A stretch of 43,831 nucleotides of DNA, from the NCBI GenBank assembly GCA_964531215.1, contig CAZHFK010000003.1, positions 1 to 43,831 on the forward strand, written 5' to 3'. The notes under the pieces are model-generated. The model saw nothing but the letters and a program-made list of their open reading frames with translations, had not been told where the DNA came from and ran no database searches. Of the stretch, positions 1-7,825 are shown one piece after another (the first letter of the stretch is position 1; the number at the start of each line of letters is the position of its first letter). The DNA is from WJKP01 sp964531215 (GTDB taxonomy: Bacteria; Patescibacteriota; Patescibacteriia; CAIXNZ01). The translations under genes were made by a program, and so were the position numbers.

Positions 1-159
1 AGGCCGGATATCCCGTATTTTAAAAGTTTTAGTCATTTGGCCTTATTAATTTACTTGGCCGGTTATAATATTTTAAATTCTTTTTATCTGATTTTAAATA
101 TTTGGCTGACTGTTACCGCTTTGTACTATTTTTGGCAGATTAAAAATAAAAAAGATTAA
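1..159 (+). CDS. C-terminal end of a membrane protein (partial)
   Basis: The frame is open from the first base to a TAA at 157-159 and gives 52 residues. They are rich in Leu, Ile, Tyr, Phe and Trp and form two likely membrane segments, followed by a short basic tail (QIKNKKD). The start lies outside the window. The next gene begins 2 bp after the stop, so the two are probably co-transcribed. The family cannot be named from this tail; a polytopic membrane enzyme or transporter fits equally well. Confidence 0.6.
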   Translation, partial: RPDIPYFKSFSHLALLIYLAGYNILNSFYLILNIWLTVTALYYFWQIKNKKD

Positions 160-161
160 AG

Positions 162-725
162 ATGTTTTCATTGGTTAATATTTTAATTGTTTTACAATAT
201 ATTTTTGCGGCAACTTTTGTGGCTGTCTTGGGTTACATCGCTTTTGTGTTAATCAGTTTTAAAGATATTGTGCCTTATGTGCCAACCCCGAAAAAAATGA
301 TTAGACGTATGCTGGAATTGGCTGAAATAAAAAAAGGTGAGAAAATCTGTGATTTGGGTTCAGGAACCGGCAGGATTATTATTGAAGCAGCCAAAAAATA
401 TAAACATAATCTGATTGTCGGTGTAGAAAAATCATTTATTTTAAGAACAGTTACCAAATTAAGACTTTTATTTCATCCGATTTTAAGAAAAAGAATCCAG
501 GTAGTAAAAGCTGATTTTTTCAATTTAGATTTATATCATTTTGATGTGTTGTTGTGTTTTTTAACACCCGAAGCTTTAAGGATTTTAACGCCTAAATTCA
601 AGCAATTAAGCAAAGGTTCGCGAATTGTGACTTATATGTTTCATCTGGAAGATAGCCAAGGATTTTCCGAATATATTGAACATGCCACACCCAAGGATAG
701 TATTTTTGTTTATAAAAAGTTATAA
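162..725 (+). CDS. Membrane-anchored class I SAM-dependent methyltransferase
   Basis: 187 residues. Residues about 5-33 form one hydrophobic N-terminal helix. A Rossmann methyltransferase core follows, with glycine-rich motif I DLGSGTGR at residues 64-71, which binds S-adenosylmethionine. An acidic residue closes the second strand (GVEKS, about 87-91), and ADFFNLDLYHFDVLLCFLTP resembles motifs II-IV. This layout (one TM helix plus a short methyltransferase) is common among small uncharacterised methyltransferases; the substrate cannot be told. The ATG has only a weak AAAG upstream. It is tightly linked to the preceding membrane protein gene. Confidence 0.8.
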   Translation: MFSLVNILIVLQYIFAATFVAVLGYIAFVLISFKDIVPYVPTPKKMIRRMLELAEIKKGEKICDLGSGTGRIIIEAAKKYKHNLIVGVEKSFILRTVTKLRLLFHPILRKRIQVVKADFFNLDLYHFDVLLCFLTPEALRILTPKFKQLSKGSRIVTYMFHLEDSQGFSEYIEHATPKDSIFVYKKL

Positions 726-767
726 TGACAATAATAATTGATTATTATTTAAAAATAATATTTTTTA

Positions 768-1553
768 ATGTTTTTAATTAAACAACTTGAACAATTAGGC
801 CTGACTGATAAAGAAGCCAAAGTGTATAAAGCATTATTGGAATTGGGCGAGGCAACAGCTCAAGATTTGGCAATCAAATCAGGTGTTAATCGGGCAACCA
901 CTTATGTGGCCTTGGAAAGTTTGATGAAAAAGGGGTTGGCAACCAGTTTGGCTAAAAAGAAAAAAACTTATTTTATTGTGGAAACGCCTTTGCAGATTTT
1001 GGATTTATTATACAAACAAAAAGAAGATATTGAATCAAGAATCGGCAGGGCTAAAAAATTAATGCCTGAATTGGAGAACTTAGCGCAAATGACCAGTGAA
1101 AGAACAATGGTCAAGTTTTATCAAGGTAAAGAAGGTGTTGGTTTAATTCAAAAAGATATCATTAAAAGCAGGCCAAAGCAGGTTTTATCAATCTGGAATA
1201 TAAATTTGGTTTTGGCAGCTTTTCCCTATAGCCCTGATGATCATAGACAAAAACGACTTAAACAAAAAATTAATACCAGAACAATTGCAGTTTATGATCC
1301 TAAACTGCCGGTACCGAAGATGCCGGTTTTTAAAGGAGAAGATAGGAGATATTTACCTGCCAATAAATTTCCTTTTAGTTCGGATATAACTATTTATGAT
1401 AATAAAGCGGCTCTGTTAACTGTTAAAGATAAATTAATGGGAGTAATTATTGATGATAATTATATTAGCCAAAGTTTATCTTCTTTATTTGAATTGGCTT
1501 GGTTGGGCGCGCAAAATTATCAATCAATTGAAAAAAACACAAAAAAAGCCTAA
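768..1553 (+). CDS. TrmB-family transcriptional regulator
   Basis: 261 residues. The N-terminus (about 6-75) is a winged helix-turn-helix typical of TrmB proteins: LGLTDKEAKVYKALLELG, then the recognition region SGVNRATTYVALESLMKKGL. Residues about 80-110 form a helical linker, and the C-terminal half resembles the TrmB sensor domain (SIWNINL, then LMGVIIDDNYISQ near the end). Family members bind DNA as dimers and sense sugars or other metabolites, but the ligand here is unknown. The start has no SD. The stop codon lies inside a hairpin that ends the convergent minus-strand unit. Confidence 0.8.
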   Translation: MFLIKQLEQLGLTDKEAKVYKALLELGEATAQDLAIKSGVNRATTYVALESLMKKGLATSLAKKKKTYFIVETPLQILDLLYKQKEDIESRIGRAKKLMPELENLAQMTSERTMVKFYQGKEGVGLIQKDIIKSRPKQVLSIWNINLVLAAFPYSPDDHRQKRLKQKINTRTIAVYDPKLPVPKMPVFKGEDRRYLPANKFPFSSDITIYDNKAALLTVKDKLMGVIIDDNYISQSLSSLFELAWLGAQNYQSIEKNTKKA

Positions 1554-1576
1554 GCCGGTGAACCGGGCTTAGGCTT
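1545..1576 (-). terminator. Rho-independent terminator (minus strand) over the TrmB stop codon
   Basis: AAAGCCTAAGCC (1545-1556) pairs with GGCTTAGGCTTT (1565-1576), a 12-bp perfect stem with a short loop. Read on the minus strand it is followed by a T7 run, so it fits a terminator for the small unit at 1664-1939. On the plus strand the downstream sequence is not T-rich. Confidence 0.65.
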
Positions 1577-1663
1577 TGCCTAAAAAAGAAAAAACAAAAA
1601 TTTTCGGATTGCTTTATTAAGCAATTTTTTAATAAAGCCTTCCCCCTATATGAGTCAAAGATG

Positions 1664-1831
1664 CTAAGCGCCTAACTCGCAATTAGCAGCTGGTCGTAAA
1701 AACCAAATCCGTCTGACAAAAATTGTTTGCCAGGCTTGAGGCTGCTCTGCGGCAGAAATAGCAAAATCATTCAAATTTTCGGTCAGCAAATGGTGTTGTT
1801 TTTCAAATTGGTTTTTGTAATAATTCTCCAT
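1664..1831 (-). CDS. Putative 55-residue small protein
   Basis: ATG at 1831 (minus) opens a 55-residue frame beginning MENYYKNQFEKQHHLLTEN and ending RPAANCELGA. AGGTGA sits 5 bases before the ATG as a plausible SD. It lies just downstream of a 13-codon ORF that ends in TAG in the same frame; a GTG follows that TAG directly. The unit has an extended -10 promoter (1931-1939) and a strong terminator (1545-1576), so this strand is probably transcribed. No family is recognised. It could instead be a structured RNA with chance ORFs. Confidence 0.4.
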   Translation of the reverse strand: MENYYKNQFEKQHHLLTENLNDFAISAAEQPQAWQTIFVRRIWFLRPAANCELGA

Positions 1832-1840
1832 GGTCGTCAC

Positions 1841-1882
1841 CTAATCAGATTTTTTAAATTGATTCCTTTTTGTTTTTTTCAT
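1841..1882 (-). CDS. Putative 13-codon leader peptide with strong SD
   Basis: AAGGAGG lies 6 bases before an ATG and opens MKKTKRNQFKKSD, ending in TAG. The segment NQF-K recurs in the next ORF (KNQFEKQ), and the two are in the same frame across the TAG. It could be a leader peptide, a translationally coupled upstream ORF, or the true N-terminus of the 55-residue protein split by a nonsense mutation. Confidence 0.4.
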   Translation of the reverse strand: MKKTKRNQFKKSD

Positions 1883-1930
1883 TTTTTCCTCCTTGAAAAT
1901 TTTCAAAAGAACAGAAAATTCTTTAATTTT

Positions 1931-1939
1931 ATTATAACA
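1931..1939 (-). promoter_or_regulatory. Extended -10 promoter for the minus-strand peptide unit
   Basis: The minus strand reads TGTTATAAT, an extended -10 (TGn plus TATAAT), about 50 bases upstream of the AAGGAGG and ATG of the 13-codon ORF. No clear -35 lies 17 bases upstream. Confidence 0.45.
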
Positions 1940-1957
1940 TGATTTGTCCAGATCGTA

Positions 1958-1986
1958 TTGTGGATATTTATAAAATTTAGTATAAT
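1958..1986 (+). promoter_or_regulatory. Sigma70-type promoter of the hsp20 gene
   Basis: TTGTGG (1958-1963), a 17-base spacer, then TATAAT (1981-1986). Transcription would start near 1993, giving a leader of about 23 bases before the ATG at 2016. It runs divergently to the minus-strand unit beside it. Confidence 0.6.
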
Positions 1987-2015
1987 AAATTTATAAATTA
2001 TTAAGTCTAATTATA

Positions 2016-2504
2016 ATGACAGAAGAACAATCTTCAGTCTTTTTTAAGAGTTTGGACGAATTAAAAAATAGCCTGGAAAATGGTCAAGATAATGACCAGC
2101 GTGTTTTGGATTTGTCTGTTAAATCAGGACCGACAATGAAAAATGAAGAAGAATGGTTTACAGAAGAGTATGAAGGCCAGTTGGGGGTTGATGTTTATCA
2201 GACCAAAGATAAAATTATTGTCAAATCAACCATTGCCGGGGTAAAGCCAGAAGATTTGGAAATTTATATTCACCATGATCTTTTGACAATCAGAGGTAAA
2301 AGAGAGCAGGCGCAGGAAGAAAAAGAGGCTGAATATTTTTATAAAGAATGTTATTGGGGTGGATTTTCGCGTTCTATTATTTTGCCGGTTGATATTCAAG
2401 TTGATAAGGTTGAAGCGGTTTTTAAAAACGGGATTTTGACAATTATTATGCCTAAAGCAGCTAAGTCAAAATTAATTAATGTTCAGGTCAAACCTGAAGA
2501 ATAA
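2016..2504 (+). CDS. Small heat shock protein, Hsp20/alpha-crystallin family
   Basis: 162 residues. The first 50 or so are a variable acidic N-terminal arm. The alpha-crystallin domain runs from about residue 56 (GVDVYQTKDKIIVKSTIAGV) to 155. It contains the family's LTIRGKRE strand and the closing A-x-x-x-n-G-I-L motif (AVFKNGILTIIMPKA). These proteins are ATP-independent holdase chaperones in the cytoplasm. A near-consensus promoter lies just upstream, and the next gene follows after 4 bases. The ATG has no SD. Confidence 0.92.
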   Translation: MTEEQSSVFFKSLDELKNSLENGQDNDQRVLDLSVKSGPTMKNEEEWFTEEYEGQLGVDVYQTKDKIIVKSTIAGVKPEDLEIYIHHDLLTIRGKREQAQEEKEAEYFYKECYWGGFSRSIILPVDIQVDKVEAVFKNGILTIIMPKAAKSKLINVQVKPEE

Positions 2505-2508
2505 TTTT

Positions 2509-2745
2509 ATGGACTCATTAAAGGCAACAGTTGATCGGGTGGAAGAGGATAAGGCGGTTTTAATTTTAGAAGACGGTCAAAAATTAATTATTCCCCTTAA
2601 ATATTTGGCTGATAATATTAAAGAAAGTGATGTTGTTTATTTAAATATAAGCTTGAATCCGGCTGAAACCGAATTTAAACAAAAACAAGCCAAAGATTTA
2701 CTTCAAGAAATATTAAAAAAACAAAATGAAAGTGAAGGAACTTAA
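2509..2745 (+). CDS. DUF3006-like small protein
   Basis: 78 residues from the ATG at 2509. An in-frame TTG start at 2479 is possible but would overlap hsp20. The sequence MDSLKATVDRVEEDKAVLILEDGQKLIIPLKYL forms a small beta-barrel-like fold as in DUF3006 proteins, followed by a Lys/Gln-rich C-terminal helix. Function unknown. It sits between hsp20 and the VanW gene and overlaps the latter by 20 bp, so the three are probably translated from one message. Confidence 0.6.
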   Translation: MDSLKATVDRVEEDKAVLILEDGQKLIIPLKYLADNIKESDVVYLNISLNPAETEFKQKQAKDLLQEILKKQNESEGT

Positions 2746-4684
2746 AGATCGGTTAGTTAACCAAGCTAAAGCGATTAGAAAAAAAATTTCAGACAGGCTT
2801 AATAAGAAAAAAAGAGAGCAAGCCAGAAAAAGGTTAATAACAATATTAACTGTTTTTTTTATTTGCATAATGTTTTTGTTGATTTTAATCACGCCTTTGG
2901 CGGTTTATGAGTTTTTGTATCAGGATAAAATTTATGCCGGTGTTTATATTGACGGGATTAATTTTGGCGGCTTGACCAAACAAGAGGCGATTAATAAATT
3001 AAATCAATATATTGATAATTTAAAATTAACCGGATTGGATTTTTATTTTCGCAATCAAAGTTATAATGTGGGACTGACAATGGTTTCACCTCAAGATCCT
3101 GATTTGGCTTTTTCAATTTTAAATTTTGAAACAGAAGAAATGGTTGATCAGGCTTATCAATGCGGTCGAAGTAATATTTTAGCCGTAAATATTTATCAAC
3201 AATTTAGGGCATTATTGGAGCAAAAAGAAATTGATTTACAATATAACTTAAATGAAAAAGAATTAAAAAATATTTTGCAGCAAAAATATCATAAATATGA
3301 AAGCCCTGCTTTAAACGCTCAAATAAAATTTATTAATGACCAATATGAAATATTGCCGGAAAAAAGAGGGTTTGTAATTAATTATGATTTGGCAATTGAA
3401 GAATTAAAAAATCAATTAAATTTAATTGACTTGGAAACGATCAAATTAAAAATCAAGCCGGCCATCCCGGATGTTAATAAAATAGAAGCATTACAGGCTA
3501 AAAAAATAATCGACGAGACTTTAGCCAAAGAAAAAATAATTTTAAAATATGAAGATAAGGATTGGCCAGTTGAAAAATCAGAATTTAAAAATTGGTTAGC
3601 TTTTGATAAAAAAAATAATCAGGTCTTTTTGGTTTTTGATGAAACCTGGGCTACTAATAAATTAAGGCAAATATCCGGAGAAATAAACATTGCGCCACAA
3701 GACGCCCAATTTGATTTTTCTGATGGGAAAGTTATTAATTTTGAACCTCACAAATCAGGATTGGAGCTTGATTCACAAGCCAGTTTAACAAAAATTAATT
3801 GGCAGTTTTTTCAGGAAAATAAAAAAGAAATAGAATTAGTAGTAAATAAAGCTGAACCTGAGATTAAAACAGCTGATGTTAATAATATGGGTATTACTGA
3901 AATTATTGGTGTTGGCGAATCTGATTTTTCCGGTTCTAGTTTTAACAGAGTACGTAATATTAAAAATGCGTCCAAAATTTTACACGGTTATCTGATCAAG
4001 CCGGATGAGGAGTTTTCTTTGGTAAAAGCGATTGGCAAAGTTAATGCCGCGACTGGTTTTTATCCGGAATATGTAATTAAAGGCGATCGAACAATTAAAG
4101 AATACGGCGGCGGATTGTGCCAAATCGCGACTACTACCTTTCGGGTAGCCATGTATACAGGCTTGCCGATTACTGAAAGGAAGCCCCATTCTTATATAGT
4201 TTCTTATTACAATCCGATAGGTTTTGACGCTGCAATTTACGGGCCACATCCAGATGTTCGTTTTATTAATGATACCGGCAATTATATTTTGTTTCAGACT
4301 GACATTGAGGGCACTAAATTAACATTTACTTTTTGGGGTAAAAGTGACGGCCGTCAGGTTGAAGTGACGAAACCGGCAGTTTATAATTGGCGTAATCCGC
4401 CGGCACCTAAATATATTGAAAATCCCGATTTAGAACCTGGTGCTAAGAAAATAATTGAGTATTCCAAAAAAGGCGCCGATGCTCATTTTTACCGCTATAT
4501 TACCAGACCCGGTCAAAAAAAAGAAAAAGAAATTTGGCGTTCGCATTATGTGGCTTGGCCGGCTATTTATGAAGTAGGTATTGAAGAAAAAACAGAAGAA
4601 GAGATTGCTAGTGAAGCAGAGGAACCCAATCAAGAATCCCAAACAGATACTGAGAATGAAACAATGGAAAATACTGCTGAATAA
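2726..4684 (+). CDS. VanW-family envelope protein
   Basis: 652 residues. A very basic cytoplasmic N-terminus (about 1-36) precedes one TM helix (about 37-65). A long extracytoplasmic region follows, including repeats like the putative peptidoglycan-binding domain seen in VanW proteins (YVGVYIDG-type start, here YAGVYIDGINFGGLTKQEA). The VanW domain lies at about 400-545, with SGSSFNRVRNIKNASK, the Cys-containing GGGLCQIATTTF and the PHSY segment. The C-terminus is a Glu-rich low-complexity tail. VanW was named from vancomycin-resistance clusters, but nothing here suggests resistance; a role in the cell envelope is inferred. The ATG overlaps the preceding ORF. Confidence 0.88.
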   Translation: MKVKELKDRLVNQAKAIRKKISDRLNKKKREQARKRLITILTVFFICIMFLLILITPLAVYEFLYQDKIYAGVYIDGINFGGLTKQEAINKLNQYIDNLKLTGLDFYFRNQSYNVGLTMVSPQDPDLAFSILNFETEEMVDQAYQCGRSNILAVNIYQQFRALLEQKEIDLQYNLNEKELKNILQQKYHKYESPALNAQIKFINDQYEILPEKRGFVINYDLAIEELKNQLNLIDLETIKLKIKPAIPDVNKIEALQAKKIIDETLAKEKIILKYEDKDWPVEKSEFKNWLAFDKKNNQVFLVFDETWATNKLRQISGEINIAPQDAQFDFSDGKVINFEPHKSGLELDSQASLTKINWQFFQENKKEIELVVNKAEPEIKTADVNNMGITEIIGVGESDFSGSSFNRVRNIKNASKILHGYLIKPDEEFSLVKAIGKVNAATGFYPEYVIKGDRTIKEYGGGLCQIATTTFRVAMYTGLPITERKPHSYIVSYYNPIGFDAAIYGPHPDVRFINDTGNYILFQTDIEGTKLTFTFWGKSDGRQVEVTKPAVYNWRNPPAPKYIENPDLEPGAKKIIEYSKKGADAHFYRYITRPGQKKEKEIWRSHYVAWPAIYEVGIEEKTEEEIASEAEEPNQESQTDTENETMENTAE

Positions 4685-4705
4685 AATTTAAAATATTTAT
4701 AAATT

Positions 4706-4733
4706 AAAAAGCAAGGCAATCGCCTTGCTTTTT
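4706..4733 (+). terminator. Bidirectional terminator between VanW and cca genes
   Basis: AAAAAGCAAGGC (4706-4717), loop AATC, then GCCTTGCTTTTT (4722-4733). It has A and T tracts on both sides, so it can end both the plus-strand VanW message and the converging cca message. Confidence 0.85.
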
Positions 4734-4740
4734 AATCTCG

Positions 4741-4777
4741 CCCCCCAACGACGGAAAGCCCGAAAGGCGCCGGGGGG
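4741..4777. other. GC-rich hairpin in the convergent spacer
   Basis: CCCCCC at 4741-4746 can pair with GGGGGG at 4772-4777. Between them lies a second stem-loop (GCC CGAAA GGC) closed by CGG/CCG. It stands out sharply from the AT-rich surroundings and is not followed by a T tract. It may be a transcript end-stabilising structure or a remnant of a repeat. Confidence 0.45.
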
Positions 4778-4799
4778 AGTATGTCATTATATTATTATT

Positions 4800-6380
4800 T
4801 TAAACTAATAATTCTTGAAGTTTTTTTATGGCTTTATTGTTATCTTTGGCTTGATAAATTATTGGTAATATTTCTTCTTTTGTCATATTTTTTTCATCAC
4901 GTAGTTCATTGGCCAATTTTATTATTTGACCAAATTGAAAGCCAGGTTCTAAGCCCAAATTAATTAAATCACGACCCATTAATAAATCAGCGGGTTTGCT
5001 ATCTTCAACTTGTAGTTGCCTGGCTTTTTCTAAAAGCCAAGAACCAGCCGGAAAATTGTCAGGGAAAATGCTTTGTTCCGGTATCTCGGGATTTGAATAA
5101 GGGCCACGGCCTAAATGGTCAGCTTCAGCGACCAAAGTTAATTCTTGAATAGTTGCCGGATAAATACGTTTGGCTAAACGGCGAATAGCTCCGTCTGATA
5201 CTTTTTTTCCTTTGATTTGTGATTCAGTATATAATAGCGTAGGCGCTAAATGATTTTTAACACAATTAATAACTTTTTCTTTTGTTTTTGTGTCGATTTT
5301 AATTTCATCAAGAAAATTTTTCGTAGGTTCTTCACCTTTTTCTTCATGCCCATGAGAAATTATCCGGGCATTGCCTTGTTCGTCAACTCTTATTTTTGTA
5401 GTAGTGGTTTTACCTAAATCATGGCATAAGGAACTTAATAAAATTATTAAGGCTTTATCATTATTAATATTTTTTTGTTGACAAATTTCTGCGGCTTTAT
5501 CAACAACCATTAAAGTATGAATCCAGGTATCGCCTTCGGGATGCCATTCTTTATCTTGTGGAGTTTTTAATAAAGGTGGAAAATACTGATGTATTTCTTT
5601 AAATACCCCCAGACTCATACCCGCCATTAGGCCTAAAGAAGGTTTATCTGATTTTAGTAATAATTTTTTCCATTCTTCTAAAATTCTTTCTTTGGGTAAT
5701 TCTTTCAATTGAGGTGTCATTTGCTGAATCAATTTAGCACTTTTTCGATCCAGGCTAAGGCCAAATCGGCCCATAAATTGTAATGCTCTCATAATTCTTA
5801 AGGGGTCATCTTGAAATCTTTCTTCATCAGTGATTCGTAAAATTCGGTTTTTAATATCTTCTAATCCGTTGTAAGGATCATGTAATTCACCTGTTAAAGG
5901 ATCAGCTGCTAATGAGTTAATAGTAAAATCACGTCTTTTAGCCGCTTCTTTGATAGTCATATCGGGGTCAGCTTTTATTTCAAAACCTTTATGGCCGGAA
6001 CCGATTTTTGAGTCACGACGAGGTAAAGAAACATCAATGTCAATATCTTGTCCCAAATTTATTTTTAAAATTCCAAAAGCTTTACCAACATCTGAAACTT
6101 TACCAAATTTTTTTACTGTTTTTTCAATTTGTTCGGGTTGTAATTTATATATTTCTAAATCAAAATCTTTGGAAATTTTATTAAAAAAAATATCTCTAAC
6201 ACAACCACCAACCAATAAAGCCTGTCCGTTTTCATCTTTTATAGCCTGACTAATATCAATTACTTTTTTGTAAGCGTCGGCTAGATTTTCATAACCATAT
6301 TCTTTTAATTTATTTTCATAGTCTTTGGGCAAAGGAATTTGTTTTTTTTCTAAATATTTATTTTCAAAAATATTTTCCAT
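4800..6380 (-). CDS. cca: CCA tRNA nucleotidyltransferase with HD domain
   Basis: 526 residues. It belongs to the class II nucleotidyltransferase family (CCA-adding enzyme/poly(A) polymerase): LVGGCVRD at 56-63, the metal-binding DFDLE at 72-76, then the RRDFTINSLA and DPLRIMRALQF segments. The C-terminal half carries an HD hydrolase domain (CHDLGK near 318, then GHEEKGEE). The enzyme builds or repairs the 3' CCA end of tRNAs. A pure poly(A) polymerase is less likely but not excluded. The gene stands alone, with terminators at both ends. No SD is evident at the ATG. Confidence 0.9.
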   Translation of the reverse strand: MENIFENKYLEKKQIPLPKDYENKLKEYGYENLADAYKKVIDISQAIKDENGQALLVGGCVRDIFFNKISKDFDLEIYKLQPEQIEKTVKKFGKVSDVGKAFGILKINLGQDIDIDVSLPRRDSKIGSGHKGFEIKADPDMTIKEAAKRRDFTINSLAADPLTGELHDPYNGLEDIKNRILRITDEERFQDDPLRIMRALQFMGRFGLSLDRKSAKLIQQMTPQLKELPKERILEEWKKLLLKSDKPSLGLMAGMSLGVFKEIHQYFPPLLKTPQDKEWHPEGDTWIHTLMVVDKAAEICQQKNINNDKALIILLSSLCHDLGKTTTTKIRVDEQGNARIISHGHEEKGEEPTKNFLDEIKIDTKTKEKVINCVKNHLAPTLLYTESQIKGKKVSDGAIRRLAKRIYPATIQELTLVAEADHLGRGPYSNPEIPEQSIFPDNFPAGSWLLEKARQLQVEDSKPADLLMGRDLINLGLEPGFQFGQIIKLANELRDEKNMTKEEILPIIYQAKDNNKAIKKLQELLV

Positions 6381-6440
6381 AAAAAAATTTTATAATAATT
6401 ATTAAATATACTTTAACACATAATAATATATTTATAAACT

Positions 6441-6471
6441 AAAAAAACAAGGCAATTTTCCTTGTTTTTTT
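6441..6471 (-). terminator. Terminator after the C39-like peptidase gene
   Basis: AAAAAAACAAGG (6441-6452) pairs perfectly with CCTTGTTTTTTT (6460-6471). The 12-bp stem has T tracts in both directions. It lies 22 bases past the end of the minus-strand peptidase gene. Confidence 0.85.
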
Positions 6472-6492
6472 ATCATAAAAATATTTGAGGTT

Positions 6493-7485
6493 TTAAATTT
6501 GCAAATCCGATCCCTTTGTAAAATTATTTAACCATTCTTGATGCACAATATTAATGGCTGCCCAATCAAAGCCATTTTCATTAAAAATTTGCTCATTAAC
6601 AATCCATTGTTTAGTCTTATTTTTTAAGTAATAAACACGAGGGCTGTCAGCTAGTTTGGCCAGTTTAGGATAAGTAAAAATGACTCGCGGTGTGCCATTG
6701 GCTTGACGTGTTTCAAAAACAAAATCATTTAATGAATTCATTAAAATATCATAATTATAGCGATGTTTTTCACCGGTTTTAATATCACCGTTATCATGGG
6801 TAATAAACTCACCGGTTGTATTGTCATAACCAATCAAAACTATAACATGATAATAAGAACCGGTAGCCAAAAACGGGATATTGGGGTTTTGCAATTCTTT
6901 GCCGTAATGAAAAGAAATGACCGGGCGTTTTTGGTTTAATTCTTTTTTTATAGATTCAATAGTCGGGTTATCAATAATCGTTGCGTTATAATTGGTATAA
7001 TCATTAATTAATTTGGCTGTCCGGGCAGCATCTGCATCAGCGTTAGAACCCCAAATTTGATCTTGTTTATTAAATAAAGTCATCATAAAATCCATGGAAT
7101 TTTTAATCGATACGGCCTCATTACCCAGATAAAAATTTTCAATCATAGCAATTGAGGCTTCTTCACAGCCGTTTTTCCAAGGACCGGTCCAGCTGCCATC
7201 CGGTGATTCGTTTATGTAGGGCATATTTAGAGCAACTTTATTTAAACGAGCGGCATTGTTTTGAACTGGTGAATAGCCATGAAAAATTTCCAAAGAGTCC
7301 GGGTACCCGTCTTGGTCAGTATCATGATTATTGGGATCAGTGGCATAAACTTTTTCTTCTTCTTGATCAGCCAGTCCATCATTATCATAATCAGGTAAAA
7401 TTTTAGCATCAATTAAATTTGTGCACATTAAAATGCCCACAAAAATAACAAAATATAAAATATAAATCGAGAGTATTTTTTTCAT
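6493..7485 (-). CDS. Secreted C39-like cysteine peptidase with calcium-binding repeats
   Basis: 330 residues. Residues 1-27 are a signal peptide or anchor (MKKILSIYILYFVIFVGILM). Residues about 31-70 are two Asp-rich thrombospondin type-3-like calcium repeats (DYDNDGLADQEE, DTDQDGYPDSLE). The peptidase_C39-like domain follows: catalytic Cys107 in NGCEEAS, His near 213 in YYHVIVLIGYD and the acidic partner in HDNGD near 229. The C-terminal segment PRVYYLKNKTKQWIVNEQIF resembles short repeats in the surface protein at 38940-41993. It probably acts outside the cell or at its surface, on proteins or peptides. It has its own terminator. Confidence 0.8.
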   Translation of the reverse strand: MKKILSIYILYFVIFVGILMCTNLIDAKILPDYDNDGLADQEEEKVYATDPNNHDTDQDGYPDSLEIFHGYSPVQNNAARLNKVALNMPYINESPDGSWTGPWKNGCEEASIAMIENFYLGNEAVSIKNSMDFMMTLFNKQDQIWGSNADADAARTAKLINDYTNYNATIIDNPTIESIKKELNQKRPVISFHYGKELQNPNIPFLATGSYYHVIVLIGYDNTTGEFITHDNGDIKTGEKHRYNYDILMNSLNDFVFETRQANGTPRVIFTYPKLAKLADSPRVYYLKNKTKQWIVNEQIFNENGFDWAAINIVHQEWLNNFTKGSDLQI

Positions 7486-7544
7486 AATATTAATTTAACA
7501 TGAATTTAGTCATTAGCCAATATTTACAAAGTAACTATTTATAA

Positions 7545-7780
7545 AAAAAAATACGCAATATGCGTATTTTTTTATTTTTTTCCCAAAAACCTGCAGACAA
7601 GAAAACGTAAGTAAGGAGTAATCTAGCTAAAAGCCGGATTAAATCCTAGCTCACGCTCCCATGCTTATCGTGTCTGCAGATTTTTGAGAACAAATCTGTG
7701 AATTTATTCCCGAAAACCGCTCAGCTGAACTAGACTGTTTCAGGGGGAATAAAAACAGTCATAGCGAGTCAGTTGAGCGA
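7545..7780 (-). ncRNA. Candidate structured RNA with own promoter and terminator
   Basis: No ORF of note lies here. On the minus strand a consensus-spaced promoter (7787-7815) leads into about 235 bases ending in a hairpin plus T-run (7547-7571). Two domains are visible. In the first, an imperfect 11-bp stem (CGCTCAACTGA with TCAGCTGAGCG) encloses GACTGTTT/AAACAGTC. The second is closed by a 15-bp stem, 7671-7685 with 7585-7599, which pairs fully on the minus strand using one G-U but has a mismatch on the plus strand. Inside it lies AATCCGGCTTTTAGCTAG, similar to a motif in the RNA at 20046-20189. The family was not recognised. The first domain's stem pairs slightly better on the plus strand, so the strand call is not beyond doubt. 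Confidence 0.5.
7547..7571 (-). terminator. Terminator of the candidate structured RNA
   Basis: AAAAATACGCA (7547-7557), loop ATA, TGCGTATTTTT (7561-7571). It is a perfect 11-bp palindromic stem with T-rich flanks on both strands. Confidence 0.75.
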
Positions 7781-7786
7781 TATTTC

Positions 7787-7815
7787 AGCTTAACATACGG
7801 TTGAAATTTTGTCAA
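7787..7815 (-). promoter_or_regulatory. Promoter TTGACA-N17-TAAGCT for the structured RNA
   Basis: On the minus strand TTGACA (7815-7810) is followed by exactly 17 bases and TAAGCT (7792-7787), with TGT directly before the -10. The same -10 context occurs upstream of rpoB and rny. The left end of an insertion sequence lies only 10 bp upstream of the -35 box. Confidence 0.65.
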
Positions 7816-7825
7816 GTATTCGTTC

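Noticed and set aside
1841..1843. TAG recoding (amber readthrough) as a general code change
   Set aside because: Only one in-frame TAG is involved, and the TAG, TGA and TAA stops elsewhere fit the standard bacterial code.
1727..1942. 71-residue plus-strand Phe-rich ORF
   Set aside because: It lies antisense to the small minus-strand unit and has no SD; the Phe runs come from complementary A-runs.
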